From NCBI GenBank assembly GCA_949592205.1, contig CATIUR010000001.1, positions 243,276,250 to 243,340,249 on the forward strand: a DNA stretch of 64,000 nt. The letters run 5' to 3'. The position numbers and the translations under genes are program-made. Below the pieces are notes generated by a model. It did not search any database. It was not told the DNA's origin and saw nothing but the letters and a program-made list of their open reading frames with translations. This DNA is from Helichrysum umbraculigerum. Lineage: Eukaryota > Streptophyta > Magnoliopsida > Asterales > Asteraceae. Shown here piece after piece: positions 47,045-58,322 of this stretch; the first letter of the stretch is position 1, and each line of letters starts with the position of its first letter.

Positions 47045-48481
47045 TTTGCCGAAGAGAACCTCCATGACATAACAACCGAAGTCCGAACCAACGAAATCGA
47101 TAGTTCTCGACCATTCAACAACGCACCCTCCGACGAAGAATTCCACCAATTTCCAGATTCACGTGATAAGGACTCCGACTACAACAGTGAATGCGATGAC
47201 GATTACGTCAACATCACTCTTGATGAACACTCTATTCCGCCAAAACCTCTTGCTCCCCCTAATTCCCCTGCTGTCGCAACTGAGAGACTAGAAATTCCTC
47301 TGATAGATACTCATCAAGACATGATTGAGCTGATTGACGAATACGACGATGTCCGAATCATCGTAGAAGCTATCAAAGAGTCAACTAACGACTACAACAC
47401 CGCCCAGAGACACATGATAAGGGCAATCATACGAGACTACGATTCATACCTCGCCAATTATGGAGAACCAGAGCCTAGCACTCTTCAGAGAAACATTCGA
47501 GCATTCTCTGATCTGCTTCAAGAACAACTTACCAGAGAAGCTCAACAGCGAGAAAGACCCAACTACCCAATGTGAGAAATCGAATTCTACGGAAACCAAA
47601 GGCGAATATACCAAAAAGTATATTGTGCCTTAGTCGGGTCAGCTTTTCCGTACTCATCAAGTCAAAAAGCTATTCTTACATCAATGAGAACCAATTTGGA
47701 GAGAGCCACCGGGAACCCACGAAGTTATGCCGAAATCAGAATGGTGGGAGATCTTAGAACTCTTCTAGATCTCATCGAAACTGGAGAGCACCTCACAGCA
47801 TCAGAGAACTGCAGGATCGTCATTCAATCCACCATTGGGCACCACATTGAACTAATAATTGATGAGCTGAACGAGCCAGCCTTTGAAGAGGAAACTCGTG
47901 AGGTACCGAGATTCATCCCGCACATGTCACAAATATATTTAGCCACTTATGTGACTACCCGACTGCGCGAAATGTATCAAGAAGAAGACGTAGAACTCGA
48001 CGTCTATCGAAATGGATAACGCGAGATATTCAGCAAGTTAATTTGCATCTTCACCGACTCGGATTTTCCTTTCAACCGTGAACAGCATCAACTAATCAGA
48101 CAAGTGTGTCAAGCAACCAGATCCTTCGGAGGAGACCCTTGGGCTAATAATTTTGAAGAAGTGAAAACCGAATTCATGGCTTTAATCGCCTCGATAGGAA
48201 GAAACCACCCACAGCGTGAAATCGTTCGAACTTACACCTGCACTCGCATTGACCCTAACGGACCAGTCACAAGGGCAGTTCGATACATCTGCTATGGAAT
48301 GGCAATTCTCAACCGACTCGCCACCGATCACTTCAAAAGCTTCATAATGCTATCCACCAACCCACCAACTCTCATTGCTGACATGATAGAGCAATTCCTG
48401 CAATACTATCCACCACGATACTCTCTACCAAGAAACCACAGTGACCACGCCACCACTACTGATGCATCAAGCATCATCTGA
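47045..48481 (+). pseudogene. Unrecognised C-terminal protein of element E
   Basis: It continues the gag-protease frame after G (the frame reads through the TSD: PGS, then FAEENLHDITTEV). About 479 codons are interrupted by TGA at 47573-47575 and TAA at 48017-48019. The first part is acidic and low-complexity (DSDYNSECDDDYVNITLDE). The later part is well ordered: SAFPYSSSQKAILTSMRTNLERATG, LRTLLDLIETGEHLTASENCRIVIQSTIGHHIELIIDEL and TRAVRYICYGMAILNRLATDHFKSFIML. It lacks RT, RNase H, integrase and zinc-finger motifs. I do not recognise it. It occupies the place where Athila elements normally have pol, so it is either a strongly diverged, truncated pol replacement or an added ORF. Confidence 0.6.
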
Positions 48482-50038
48482 AGACGAAAAGGACTAAGTC
48501 GAGCTCTCGACATTAAAAGAGCACTTCTCGGGAGGCAACCCGTGTTTGTTTTTACATTTCTGCAATTTTACTTTCCAAGAAGTGAAGAAATCTCCGCCTA
48601 TCTTTCACAATCGGATCATACAAAGAATGCTCCAGCTTTCAAGGAAGCATCAACAACCAAAGAATAGTATATCCGACGTGTTCACACCCACAAGACCAAT
48701 CACAAGAAGACTTGATCAAGAATGCACCAAAGAAGACAAAGACCGGCAGATGCAACCAAAGGAATACTGCAACTACCGGGGAGTACTTCTATGCCATCTC
48801 TTTCATTCGTTTTAAATATGCCATATCCATTATGCTTATCACTAAGTGTGGGATTCAAACCCAACACACACACTGAAAGAATGAATCTTAGATGTTTAAA
48901 ACCCTAAGTGTGGGATTTTACCCCATTCAGAGCTTAGTATAACATCGAGGACGATGTTCCTTTAAGTGTGGGATAGCAGTAGTTGCACTACTGTTAAAAG
49001 GACATTGGTATATGATTGATCCTAAAATCGTTGCTCTTTATAAGACCTTGCTTTCCCATAAAAGTAAACAAAATTTTTAAAAATAAAGTAAAAATATGTT
49101 GAAAATGAAAAATTTTAAGGAATGATTTACTTTGGGGAAGAAGAAAAAATAAAATACAAATTCTTTTGAAAAACAGGTTTAAAAATCCCATAAAGAGCAT
49201 CGCATGACTAAGCACACAACAACCCAACTTTCGATTCGTGAGGTATCTTGAGCCATATGAAAAGCATTCACTTTTAATGCTTCACTTTTTCGATTCTTGA
49301 GTGTGCCGATGTATGCGTTTAGAATCAGAACTTGCTCCTGTAATGCATTTCGAAGCCAAACTAGTAAGTAAAAAGGAGTTCGAATTACATCATTCTTGAA
49401 CCCTTCCATACACCCTAAAATAAACACGTTATCCCGTACCTACTCAAAAATCATCCCTCAAACTTCATAAAGAGTTTCAAAGACGAAAAGAAGAAAAGCT
49501 ACAAGGATACGAAGTCAAAATTACCTAAGAAAACTCGAAGAAAAGAAAGTCAAATGGAGAAGAAGACTCCTCCCTAAAGAAAAAGGCGTCAATCCTCCCG
49601 AAAATTCAAAAATTTCAGCTTTCCGCTTCACCAAAAAGAAAACCTATGAAAAACCCAACAAAATCCCCTCTCACATCACCACAACCCTACATCACTCCCC
49701 TAGAATGATTGTGGCTGGATCGACTTCACGCTCACCCAAAAGGTAACAATTTGATTCTCGATCAAGCCTATGACGATAAACAATGCATGACTGTCGTTCT
49801 GAGTGATTGATAAATGCTAGAATAGGAAACCCTAAACACTTTGAGTGATTGGAGTGACCACCTTGAGAGGATCGCCTAGTCATGTATCAAAGATCAGAGA
49901 TCAAAAGCATGCTCCTAAAATTACAACCTTGCTTTCAAAAAAATCAAATTTCTTTATTTTCCCAAAACCCCTTTAGTAAAGAATTCCGTCTTAAAATATT
50001 TCATTATCTGCTTATCTTTAACCATGTTGAAAATGAGT
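48482..50038 (+). other. Conserved non-coding 3' region of element E
   Basis: It holds CTAAGTGTGGGAT at 48842 and 48904 and TTAAGTGTGGGAT at 48962, with the first hairpin module at 48941. Blocks shared with the G 3' region, such as TGAGTGATTGGAGTGACCACC and GCCTAGTCATGTATC, show common descent. No gene is seen; a poly-A-rich stretch lies at 49070-49170. Confidence 0.6.
48941..48974 (+). promoter_or_regulatory. Hairpin plus purine tract, E module 1
   Basis: AACATCG (48941-48947) pairs with CGATGTT (48952-48958) around loop AGGA; five bases later AAGTGTGGGAT. Confidence 0.66.
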
Positions 50039-50077
50039 TTTGTTTGAGGACAAGCAAAGTTCTAAGTGTGGGATACT
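50039..50077 (+). promoter_or_regulatory. Hairpin plus purine tract, E module 2 (true PPT)
   Basis: TTTGTTTG (50039-50046) pairs with CAAGCAAA (50051-50058) around loop AGGA, with one G-U pair. Five bases later AAGTGTGGGATACT (50064-50077) abuts the 3' LTR. Confidence 0.7.
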
Positions 50078-52533
50078 TGATATCGCGTAAAAAGTCATGT
50101 TTTTACTACCGATATCTCTCTCATTCTGGAACGATTCTTGGCATTTTAATTCAAATATAGCACAAATCAGTAACATTATGCCAAGATGGTCAAAACGAAG
50201 TTGCACGATAAAAATCAAGCAAAACGGATGAAAAACGAAGATTCCACACACGTTTGAATATTCAAGGCATCAAAACGATGTTTCAAGACTAAAATGCCCT
50301 CCACCAACATCCATTCGATCCAAGATGTTCGTTTTCAAAATACGAATCCAACAGAAGAAGAATCAACTAAAACGGATAAAGAATGAAGATTCTACGCCCG
50401 CTGGAAGATCCAAATGATTCGTATGCAATATCTGGATCTAGGAAAATCATCTCAGGGCCTATCCTATGTCAAAATCTTCATTTTTGAATTACGAATCCAA
50501 CAAAAAAAGAATCGATGCAAACGGACGCATAACGAAGAAAACACTCACGAATCGAGAAACGAAGCAAAAGACGGCGAAACGGGGCGGGCACAGGCCAGCC
50601 GCCGCTGGCCCTGGGCCCACCGCCGCCGGCCACCCTGGCCCCGTCCCGGTTTCCATTTTTGGTAACTTTTGGTACCTGGTGCGCCTACTTTTCGTGTTGT
50701 ACAGTACCCGGTGCGCCTACTTTTCGTGTTGTACGGTACCCGGTGCACCCTTTTGGCCATCTTTTTCTAACATGCACCTCTTGGTGCTAATGTGAGCCAA
50801 AGCTCACCTATAAATAGGAGGCTTAAGGCTCCATTTCAAAATGTCCCATATGCACTAGTCATATTACTTTCTTACTTTCTCATTCTACTTTCTTACTTTA
50901 AATTTAGCATTAGATTAGTTTAGCACTTTGTTTAGAGTAGAAAGAAAGCTAGGAACGTTTTGTAATCTTTGGTGTACGCTTGGAGTTACGCTCATTAATT
51001 CAAGTCTATTCCTTCTCGCATATTAATCTCGGTTATTTCTATCCTTATCTATCTTAATTAAATATGTTTGCTTTAATTATGTTAGAGATCGTTTATGCCA
51101 TGATTAGCGAGTATATTACTATTGTATTTGTTGTGATGTAGTTAGTATATATAATTGTGGGATGACTTTAAATACGTCGTGAAATAATACGATGGCCCCG
51201 ATTCGACTGATTACTCGGTATAGTATTGGAAATGCTTTTGAGCATAGTACAAATATATGGAAGCCGGTAACGACCGAAGGTAGTTGTATTATGGATCGAC
51301 GTTATAAAATTGGAAACTTTGTGAACGGAATTATCTTGTGATTTTAAACCTAAAACTTACATTCGCCTTTCGATTGACAAACGTGATTGTAACCTTGTAA
51401 AGAGGAGTCGCGAACCTCAATACTCGGTCAATAGTTATCTGTGTAAAAACTATATTTTTAATTGTAACGTCATGCAAGCATTATAAAATACAATGTGATT
51501 ACGTGGACTTGCCATGAAAATTGTACACTTCCGATCACAATGTACTTATCATGTAAACTTCGCGAAGCAATTAAACTTACAACGGAAACATCGGTAAACG
51601 ATTAAATACGATGTGAGCTACCATAGCATTTTCCGACATGGTCTGGGTTTGACTTTCTGTAAAAAGCCGTCAGCATTTTAATTAGTTGTTTTAGTTTAGA
51701 ATAGATTAGATTAGGTAGGCTATAGGCTAAATGACCATTTACGAAAACCTAGGGATTTGTTAATTGTATTGAGAAAGGCAAGTTTGAAATCCAACTTAAA
51801 CCAATACTTTTTCCTAAAAACCATGAAACCTAAAGTACGGTATGCAAGAAACCTAAATGTTTTCCCTCGTTTATCACGCTTAAGTTTCATGGATAGAAAT
51901 CGATTAAATAAGTCCGGACACAAGTTCTAAGTTAGTTGTTTAATGGATTCATAATCATTTTGGTATTAAGAACGGCTAGACATGTTATGGACTTGCTACT
52001 CTATTCCTTCGCCCACGAGCGAATGCGTTTAATAATATGGGCCACTGACTCCCTCACAGGAGAGTGTGGAGAGTTGAGCATTGTCTGTCTGGTCAGAATC
52101 ATGATACCTTAGTTCCTCGTGACATATTAGTTGATAACCGAGTAATAAGGAATCTATTGGTTATACCATAAGTTAATGAATCTCATAAGCAACCCAATTT
52201 AGTTAATCGTTTTCCCGTAAGAGTCATCATCCCATGATTATTAACTAACGAACTCACAACAAATACTACTTTGCATTATCTGACATCTTATTACATTTTA
52301 TTCGCTTTATTTAGTTTACTTAATTAACTGAACCAAAACCCCCAACGCACTCTTTTCAAACATTTACTAGAAAAGAAAGATTGATTGGATCACCTCCGTT
52401 TCAATTCAGTTTCTCTTTAAGAACGACTCTAGGTCCAACTTACCGCCTACTAACCTTTTGGTTCAGTACTAGTAAGTCACACTTAGACCCTAGCAATTAC
52501 AAATTTTAAAACGACCCGTTGATAACCTCAACA
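50078..52533 (+). repeat. 3' LTR of element E
   Basis: 2,456 bases. GGTACCTGGTGCGCC-type palindromes at 50671, 50703 and 50735 keep the 32-base step, and TATAAATA is at 50809-50816. It ends ACCTCAACA followed by TSD GTCTA. Confidence 0.92.
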
Positions 52534-52535
52534 GT

Positions 52536-52572
52536 CTACTTGAGGACAAGTAGGATTCAAGTGGGGGATGTT
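52536..52572 (+). promoter_or_regulatory. Hairpin plus purine tract, D module 2 (true PPT)
   Basis: CTACTTG (52536-52542) pairs with CAAGTAG (52547-52553) around AGGA; five bases later AAGTGGGGGATG, then TT and the D 3' LTR at 52573. Element E inserted in the 5' arm. Confidence 0.68.
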
Positions 52573-54094
52573 TGATAAACGCCCAAAAGTACTATATTTT
52601 AGTAATATTTTACCCCTATTCTTGGATGTTTCTATTGCATTTAATAAAGTTTAGATATTGATGCAAAGCCGAAGGATTTAAGAGAAGAGAATAATAAAGA
52701 AATGAAATAAAATGAAGAATCGGGCCAAAGAGAAGTGATAAGAGTTTAAAGTGAGAAAGCCCAGCTCGTGAATGGGAAAGTTCTGGAATTCGATTTAGCC
52801 GGCGGCTAAACCACTTAGCCGGCGGTTAAATGCTAAGTTTGGAAAGTGTAAAGGACGCGGTTTGCAACCGGGTATCGTGGGAAAAAAGTTAACCCGATCG
52901 CCGGCTAAAACATTTAGCCGGCGGTCAAAAGCTCGATTCTGTGAGTATAAATAGAGGCTAAAGTCAGACGTTTTGGGAGACGACTAACACACAAAAATTA
53001 GGTTAGGTTTTGTTATTTTTCGAGTTTGAAGAACGTTTGGGAAGCACAAGAAGTGAAGGTTGAATTCATTTCAACCTATCTTTGCGTGGTTCGTCATTTG
53101 GTTTGTTATCGTTTACTTAATATCATTGATGACTTTGGTATTTAATATTCTGATTTATTCATATTTGATGAATTGATACATTTAGTATTTGTAATAATGA
53201 ATCTTGGGTTATGATTATTGATTAATGATATTGCACGTTTGTTAAGATTGTTTAATTGAAAACCGTTATATTGCTCGAGGATCCTTATTTATTGGTAACT
53301 GGTAATTATTAGTTCTCAACGTGGTTAATAAGATTGATGAGATAGATTTCCTTTGATGTTATTAATTATTGATGGTTATAATTTTAGGGTTTTAACCATT
53401 GCTAAATATGTTGAGTCTGATAGGTTGAGAAAGTAATAATTATTCACTTTAAAATGAATGAGACAATAAGTTAATTATTGGGTATTGTTGAGTCATACCA
53501 CTAGAGTTAATTATAATGAGTTGTGAATGTTTAATGCATGATTTAGGAAAAGGCACACAATTGACTGATCATCTTGTGACATTAGACCGATGTTTCATGT
53601 TGGACCCTAAATTGTAGGAATTAGTTGGACCCAAACCGTTGGCTAGTTCACATTCAATTTAATATCATTGAAGAATTTGGCATTAAGTTGATATAAAAGA
53701 AATCACAATTAAACAATGAAAGTGCAACTGAGTTAGAAAATATTAATCTGAGTGGAATTATTACATAATTACTTGTTCCTTCCTATTGTTCTATTGTTCC
53801 TTCCTATTGTTCTATTGTTCTATTGTTTCTTATTGTTTATTATTGTCTTTTGTTAATTATTACAACACTAAATGTTCATACGGAACTAAAACGTACCCCC
53901 CTTTTATTTGTAAACTAATTGTTTGTAATTTAAAGATTAACTTTTCTTTTTATTCCATTTTCCATGTGTTCGACCTGGACTTACCCTAGCTATACTATTC
54001 CGATCGGGTATTCTTGCCTGGTTGTGTGATAGTATTGATTGGTATATCCTGTACTTTATAAATAATAAAACTAGACGCTTTCACACACGCATCA
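52573..54094 (+). repeat. 3' LTR of element D
   Basis: 1,522 bases, matching 15492-17183 except for missing segments early in the LTR. Palindromes TTTAGCCGGCGGCTAAA (52794) and CTTAGCCGGCGGTTAAA (52814) are 20 bases apart, and TATAAATA is at 52946-52953. Confidence 0.88.
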
Positions 54095-55057
54095 AGTTTT
54101 TGGCGCCGCTGCCGGGGAAAGCGGTAATAAAAAGGATTTTAATCTTGTAAATTTTTGTACATCATTGATCAATTGAAAAATCAACTCACCTATTTTATCA
54201 TATTGTGAATAATTATATATGTATCTATTATTATCAAATTAATTTTGTATTTAGATGTATTTGACTTTTAGCAAATGAAGAATAAGCAATTGGATGCTAA
54301 GGAAAATGTCAAGGAAGTTGTTAAGGAATTTGCCAGCTTGAAGACTCCCCACAATGCTAAAATACATGGAGAAGTAGCCGAAATTGACAGGCTCAACTGA
54401 TCAAACAGTGCCTATAGTGGAGTTTTCTTATTTCAATTTTCGAATCTCAATTATTTGACTACTTTCTTATTTCCATTGTTGACTTCATTTTAGTATTATT
54501 ATTATTAGAGTAATCTATTTTTGACATTTGTTATCATGTGTTTGAATAAAGTTTATTTTAGATGTAATATAATTAGGTAGTTTAGAATAATATTTTAGTT
54601 AAGTTAAATAATTAAAATTAGTTAAATAAAACGGTATGGGTAAAAATCATGTGGGTCGGGTCAAATTCAGTTTGACCGCCGGCTAAACCTTTTAGCCACC
54701 GGCTAAATTGCCTGGGGATAATAAACCGATCAGACCCTTTCTTTTTCATTTGAAACCCCACTTTTCTCTCAAAACACTCGAAAATTTCGGATTTCTTTCA
54801 ACTTTTCAACCGATTTTAGCATTGAACTTTGTTATTTCATTAAAGGTATGTAACTTTCATATGCATTCTTGCTTTTCATTTCGTTTTTGCATTAGTATTT
54901 ATCTAGGGTTTTCACGTTTAGGGTTCTTGGTTAACCACCCGAATTATATATGTTTTTTTGCGTGAATCCTTAGTTAGATGATTGATGTTAGTTCGTATAT
55001 GCGGATTTTGAAATGATTATGTGATAATGTAGTGAAGAGTTTATTATTTTGTGATTA
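54095..55057 (+). repeat. Second copy of D 5' internal region
   Basis: The LTR is followed directly by primer-binding site, leader and the 41-residue ORF (54275-54400) again, nearly identical to 17184-18140. Similarity ends at about 55057, where F begins. It lacks ORF1. Confidence 0.85.
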
Positions 55058-56408
55058 AAAACGCATTCGAAACTTCATTTCGGAGTAAAATCAGGGGGTA
55101 AAATCTCAGTCTCAACACTTAGTGAAAAAGTTGTAACTTTCTGTTTTTAGCGTCACTTGAGGCGTCACTTAATAGTTTATAGCGACACTTAGGAAGTGTC
55201 GCATGAAATGATAAATTCTGATTTATTAGCGTCACTTGAGGAAGTGACGCATAAGGGGCGACACTTAGGCAAGTGTCGGGTATGAGTGTCGGTGTAAGTG
55301 TCGGTCAAGGTGAAAATCGAATTTAGGCGTCACTTAGGTTAGTACCACATGAAGTGTCGGGTTACCGACACTTAACGAAGTGCCGTAAAAATTTTGGAAT
55401 CACTTAGGGAAGTGACGCAAGATTAGGGTTTTATGCGACACTTAGTGCGTCACTTAAGTGCCGCTACACTGTCTTTGGCACCAATGCGTCACTTAAAACT
55501 GTTCGTGGATCAGTTTGAAAAATCAAGATTTAAGCTTCGTTTTGGACAAAATTAGGTGATAAAAACACTAAAACATGGTATATTATGTATCTTAAACATG
55601 AAACATCGCAAGAAATAACAAAATCGGAGCGTTTTCGAGATTTGTCGGAAACTTACAAGTCGCCGCGCGAGAAATCCGAAAAGATAGATGTGTAGAGCTC
55701 GTTGTCGTGATCACTTTTCTTCAAATGAGCGAGGTGATTGGAGGTGTTTTAGTGGTAGTTTTGGTGGCGGTTTGTGGTGGTGATTTTAGAGAGGGAAATA
55801 AGAGAAAGTTGAGAGGTAGAGAGAGAAAGAAAATTGAAAGAATGGGGTTGGGGGTTGGGCTTTTGGCTGATTTTTGGTCTCCAAAAGGGGAAGGGACTTG
55901 TCCCAAATTTGTGGCATTTTGCCCGTGTTTGTTAAACGTTAATATATTTTTAAACGACAAATTTTTATATACGTATTCGATTATATTTTTAGTTGAATTA
56001 TTTTATAGAAATAATTTAGATGAATTATAAAATTCATAACTTTGTTTTATTTTATTTTTACAGATGCGTTTTGAGTTGTTTCAATTTACGAAATAAACGT
56101 CATACGTTGCAAAATACTTTGTAAATATTATCAACATAATATTTAATAATTAATAATGTTATTTAATAATTTCGTTTTATTAAATAATTTTTGTTCACCA
56201 ACAGTCGTATATATTTGTCGCGTTTGTTCCAATGGTTTCGTACGTAATTACAACTAATTACAAAAATGTAATACTATGCGTATTAACTAGTTGGGCTTTG
56301 CTAGACTTACCTCTAAAATACGTTGTGAATTCACTCAAAGTTAGGGAATTAGCCTAAAAATGCATGCAAATTACGTCTATAATTTAGTCGAAAATGCGGG
56401 GTGTTACA
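55058..56408 (-). mobile_element. Truncated chromovirus LTR 'F'
   Basis: The minus strand starts TGTAACACCCCGCATTTTCG at 56408, like other LTRs of this group, and runs through a CT-rich segment (near 55800) to a cluster of GCGTCACTT/AAGTGACGC repeats (55149-55500). The second half of the LTR is missing; the left edge abuts D's second internal copy. A large deletion probably joined them. Confidence 0.7.
55149..55500 (-). repeat. GCGTCACTT / GCGACACTT repeat cluster in F
   Basis: More than twelve copies in both orientations of RCGYCACTTAG and GTGTCGG, irregularly spaced. The position in the LTR corresponds to the CGACGTCG cluster of H. Confidence 0.75.
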
Positions 56409-56593
56409 ATTATAATCCATGTCTCGATTCATAAAATATCGTGAAACAAAGGAATGGTTGATCACTTATCTAAAGGACTGACTCTAAAATGAGATTCAGA
56501 GTTCGGTAGTTGCGATAGATGGCACACTTTACATAGTTAATGAGACATAGGCTTAAGACCAATAGTAGTTGATGATTTGTCCAAGTGGGAGAC
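56409..56593 (+). other. 3' end of copia B internal region
   Basis: Non-coding copia tail ending in the purine tract AAGTGGGAGAC (56583-56593) directly before the 3' LTR. The sequence ATGAGACATAGGCTTAAGAC is within the post-pol part. Nothing of pol remains upstream. Confidence 0.75.
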
Positions 56594-57296
56594 TGTTGGA
56601 ATAGTGTCCAATATCATAACTAATTAGTGAGAATATCATTAATGGTAAAGTCCTTTTTAGGTTGCCCTCAATAAACAGTTAAGATAAAGATTAAGGAATA
56701 CTATTAATTGATATTAATATTATATTTAATTAGTTGATTTATTAATTTAATTAATTAGAAATCAAAAGTAATTAAAATGGCGAAAGATTCTGGAATTGCA
56801 CCTTAGCCGGCGGCTAAAGGGTTTAGCCGGCGGCTAAACCAAGAAAGATAAGGCGGTGGAGATCGTAGACTTGGAGTCCAAGGCAAACACCTTTAGCCGG
56901 CGGCTAAAAGTCAAAATCTGCAATTTCAGGGTTTTCTCTCCAAGTATAAATAGGGGTCAATCCTATACCTTAATACATACGAATTAGATACGAATTTTCA
57001 AGGATTTTGGAAATTCGACTTTCTCTTGGGTTTTTGGGTGTGAAGCATTAGAGGTATTCTACTTTGGGTACTTGCCTCCGAGTAACGAAACTCTGCTCGT
57101 TGGTCTGCGCGCGAGAAATATGTTTTCTCTAAGGTTAGTGTTTTCCTTAATTTATTTATCCAATTTGTTTATTGTACTATGTTGTTAAAGTTAAAGATCC
57201 CTTAGGGTTTTAGTTTTCTAATTGCCTTAGATTATTTAAAGTTTTGTTATTCTGCTGCATGTATAATAATCTAGTTAGGGAATAGAAAACCCAACA
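56594..57296 (+). repeat. 3' LTR of copia B
   Basis: TGTTGGAATAGTGTCC to AACCCAACA. Palindromes are at 56802, 56822 (20 bases apart) and 56892, and TATAAATA at 56945-56952. This copy shows the undisturbed LTR. Confidence 0.9.
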
Positions 57297-58018
57297 AGTT
57301 CGAGCTTAACTGATGTGCCGGGTCACAATTAAGTGCCACGGTCGAGTTTGCCTCCTGCGAGTGGCTAATCATACACTCGTTATGAACAAATGCTAATGTG
57401 TCCTTTTGAACAACAGTCGTGGTAGCGCGACTACCCCGGACAGGGATTGTCAGTCCCAAATAGTACTATTTACTAACATTCACGCTAAGATTCATACTAA
57501 CGAACTATGATGTAGAGGACTTCATGATTAGTAAACTACTCATGCAATCAGTATATCGATGTTTGTTACTTGTGTTCATATGTAAAAAAGAGCATGTATC
57601 CTCACCCCGAGGTAAAAAGTAAAAAGCGGGGCTATGAGACTCACCTGAGTCTGATATGTTTGCTAACAGCAAATAATGATGTTGTACAAGGGTGATGTCG
57701 TCCAACGACTGTAACCTGTAGGGCGTCCTAAACGCGCAAGGTTATAATAATGAGTAGATGTCTCAACAGACCATCTATGCTAGTTGTTCATTCAACTAGT
57801 TATGTCTAAGTGTTTATCGTTTGTTTTGAAATCGTATGCGGCCCGTTGGTGATGTTTTGTAATAATAATTCTTAAAGATATTATTATTAGGTTTCGTTTC
57901 ATTGTATACTTGTATAAGTATATATATTGTAAGTACGAGTAGTGTCGTATAAAGTTAGGTGAAGCGTTGCGCGAAATCGAGACTTAGTGAAATCAAGTGT
58001 TTTAATGGATCTGTGAGT

Positions 58019-58322
58019 TGCGACACAAGGGTTTGTGTCGTAGCATAGTGTTGCGACATAGATGTGGTGTCGCTAAATCGCGAAATAAATCAAGTATGCG
58101 ACATAATAGTTATGTCGCAGGTCATGCGTGCGACGTAGGTGTTCGTGTCGCAAATTTAGGGTGTCTGATTATAAGGTGACATAAAGGTTTGTGTCGCAGG
58201 TTTGCGACTTCAGATTCATTGCGACATAAGTTTAACGTCGCAATAGGCGACATTCGATTGATCATAGAGACATAAGTTAGTGTCGCTAGTCGGATTGCGA
58301 CACAAGATGTTGTGTCGCAGGA
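58019..58322 (-). repeat. GCGACA/TGTCGC repeat cluster in solo LTR C
   Basis: About ten copies of TGCGACAYA and its reverse complement alternate through the stretch. It occupies the same LTR position as the clusters in H and F but has its own motif. Confidence 0.75.

Larger units (their letters stand above)
21463..52533 (+). mobile_element. Athila-type LTR element 'E' with gag-protease
   Basis: LTRs 21463-23919 and 50078-52533, both starting TGATATCGCG and ending ACCTCAACA; TSD GTCTA at 21458-21462 and 52534-52538. It is inserted in the 5' arm of D's second hairpin module, about 35 bases before D's 3' LTR. The internal region codes for Gag and an aspartic protease, then a protein I do not recognise. 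Reverse transcriptase, RNase H and integrase are absent. The gag-protease frame is split at 26740 by element G and resumes at 47045. Confidence 0.9.
15492..55057 (+). mobile_element. Athila-type LTR element 'D' with ORF1 and a duplicated 5' internal region
   Basis: 5' LTR 15492-17183, internal region 17184-21462 plus 52539-52572 (split by E), 3' LTR 52573-54094. A second copy of the 5' internal region follows (54095-about 55057) with no third LTR. The ends are TGATAAACGC and CACACGCATCA. The primer-binding site is of the TGGCGCCGCTGCCGGGGA kind used by Athila/Tat elements. The only long gene is ORF1; gag, protease and reverse transcriptase are absent. The arrangement LTR-internal-LTR-internal is what unequal recombination between tandem or neighbouring copies leaves, cut short at about 55057 by the junction with F. 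Confidence 0.85.
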
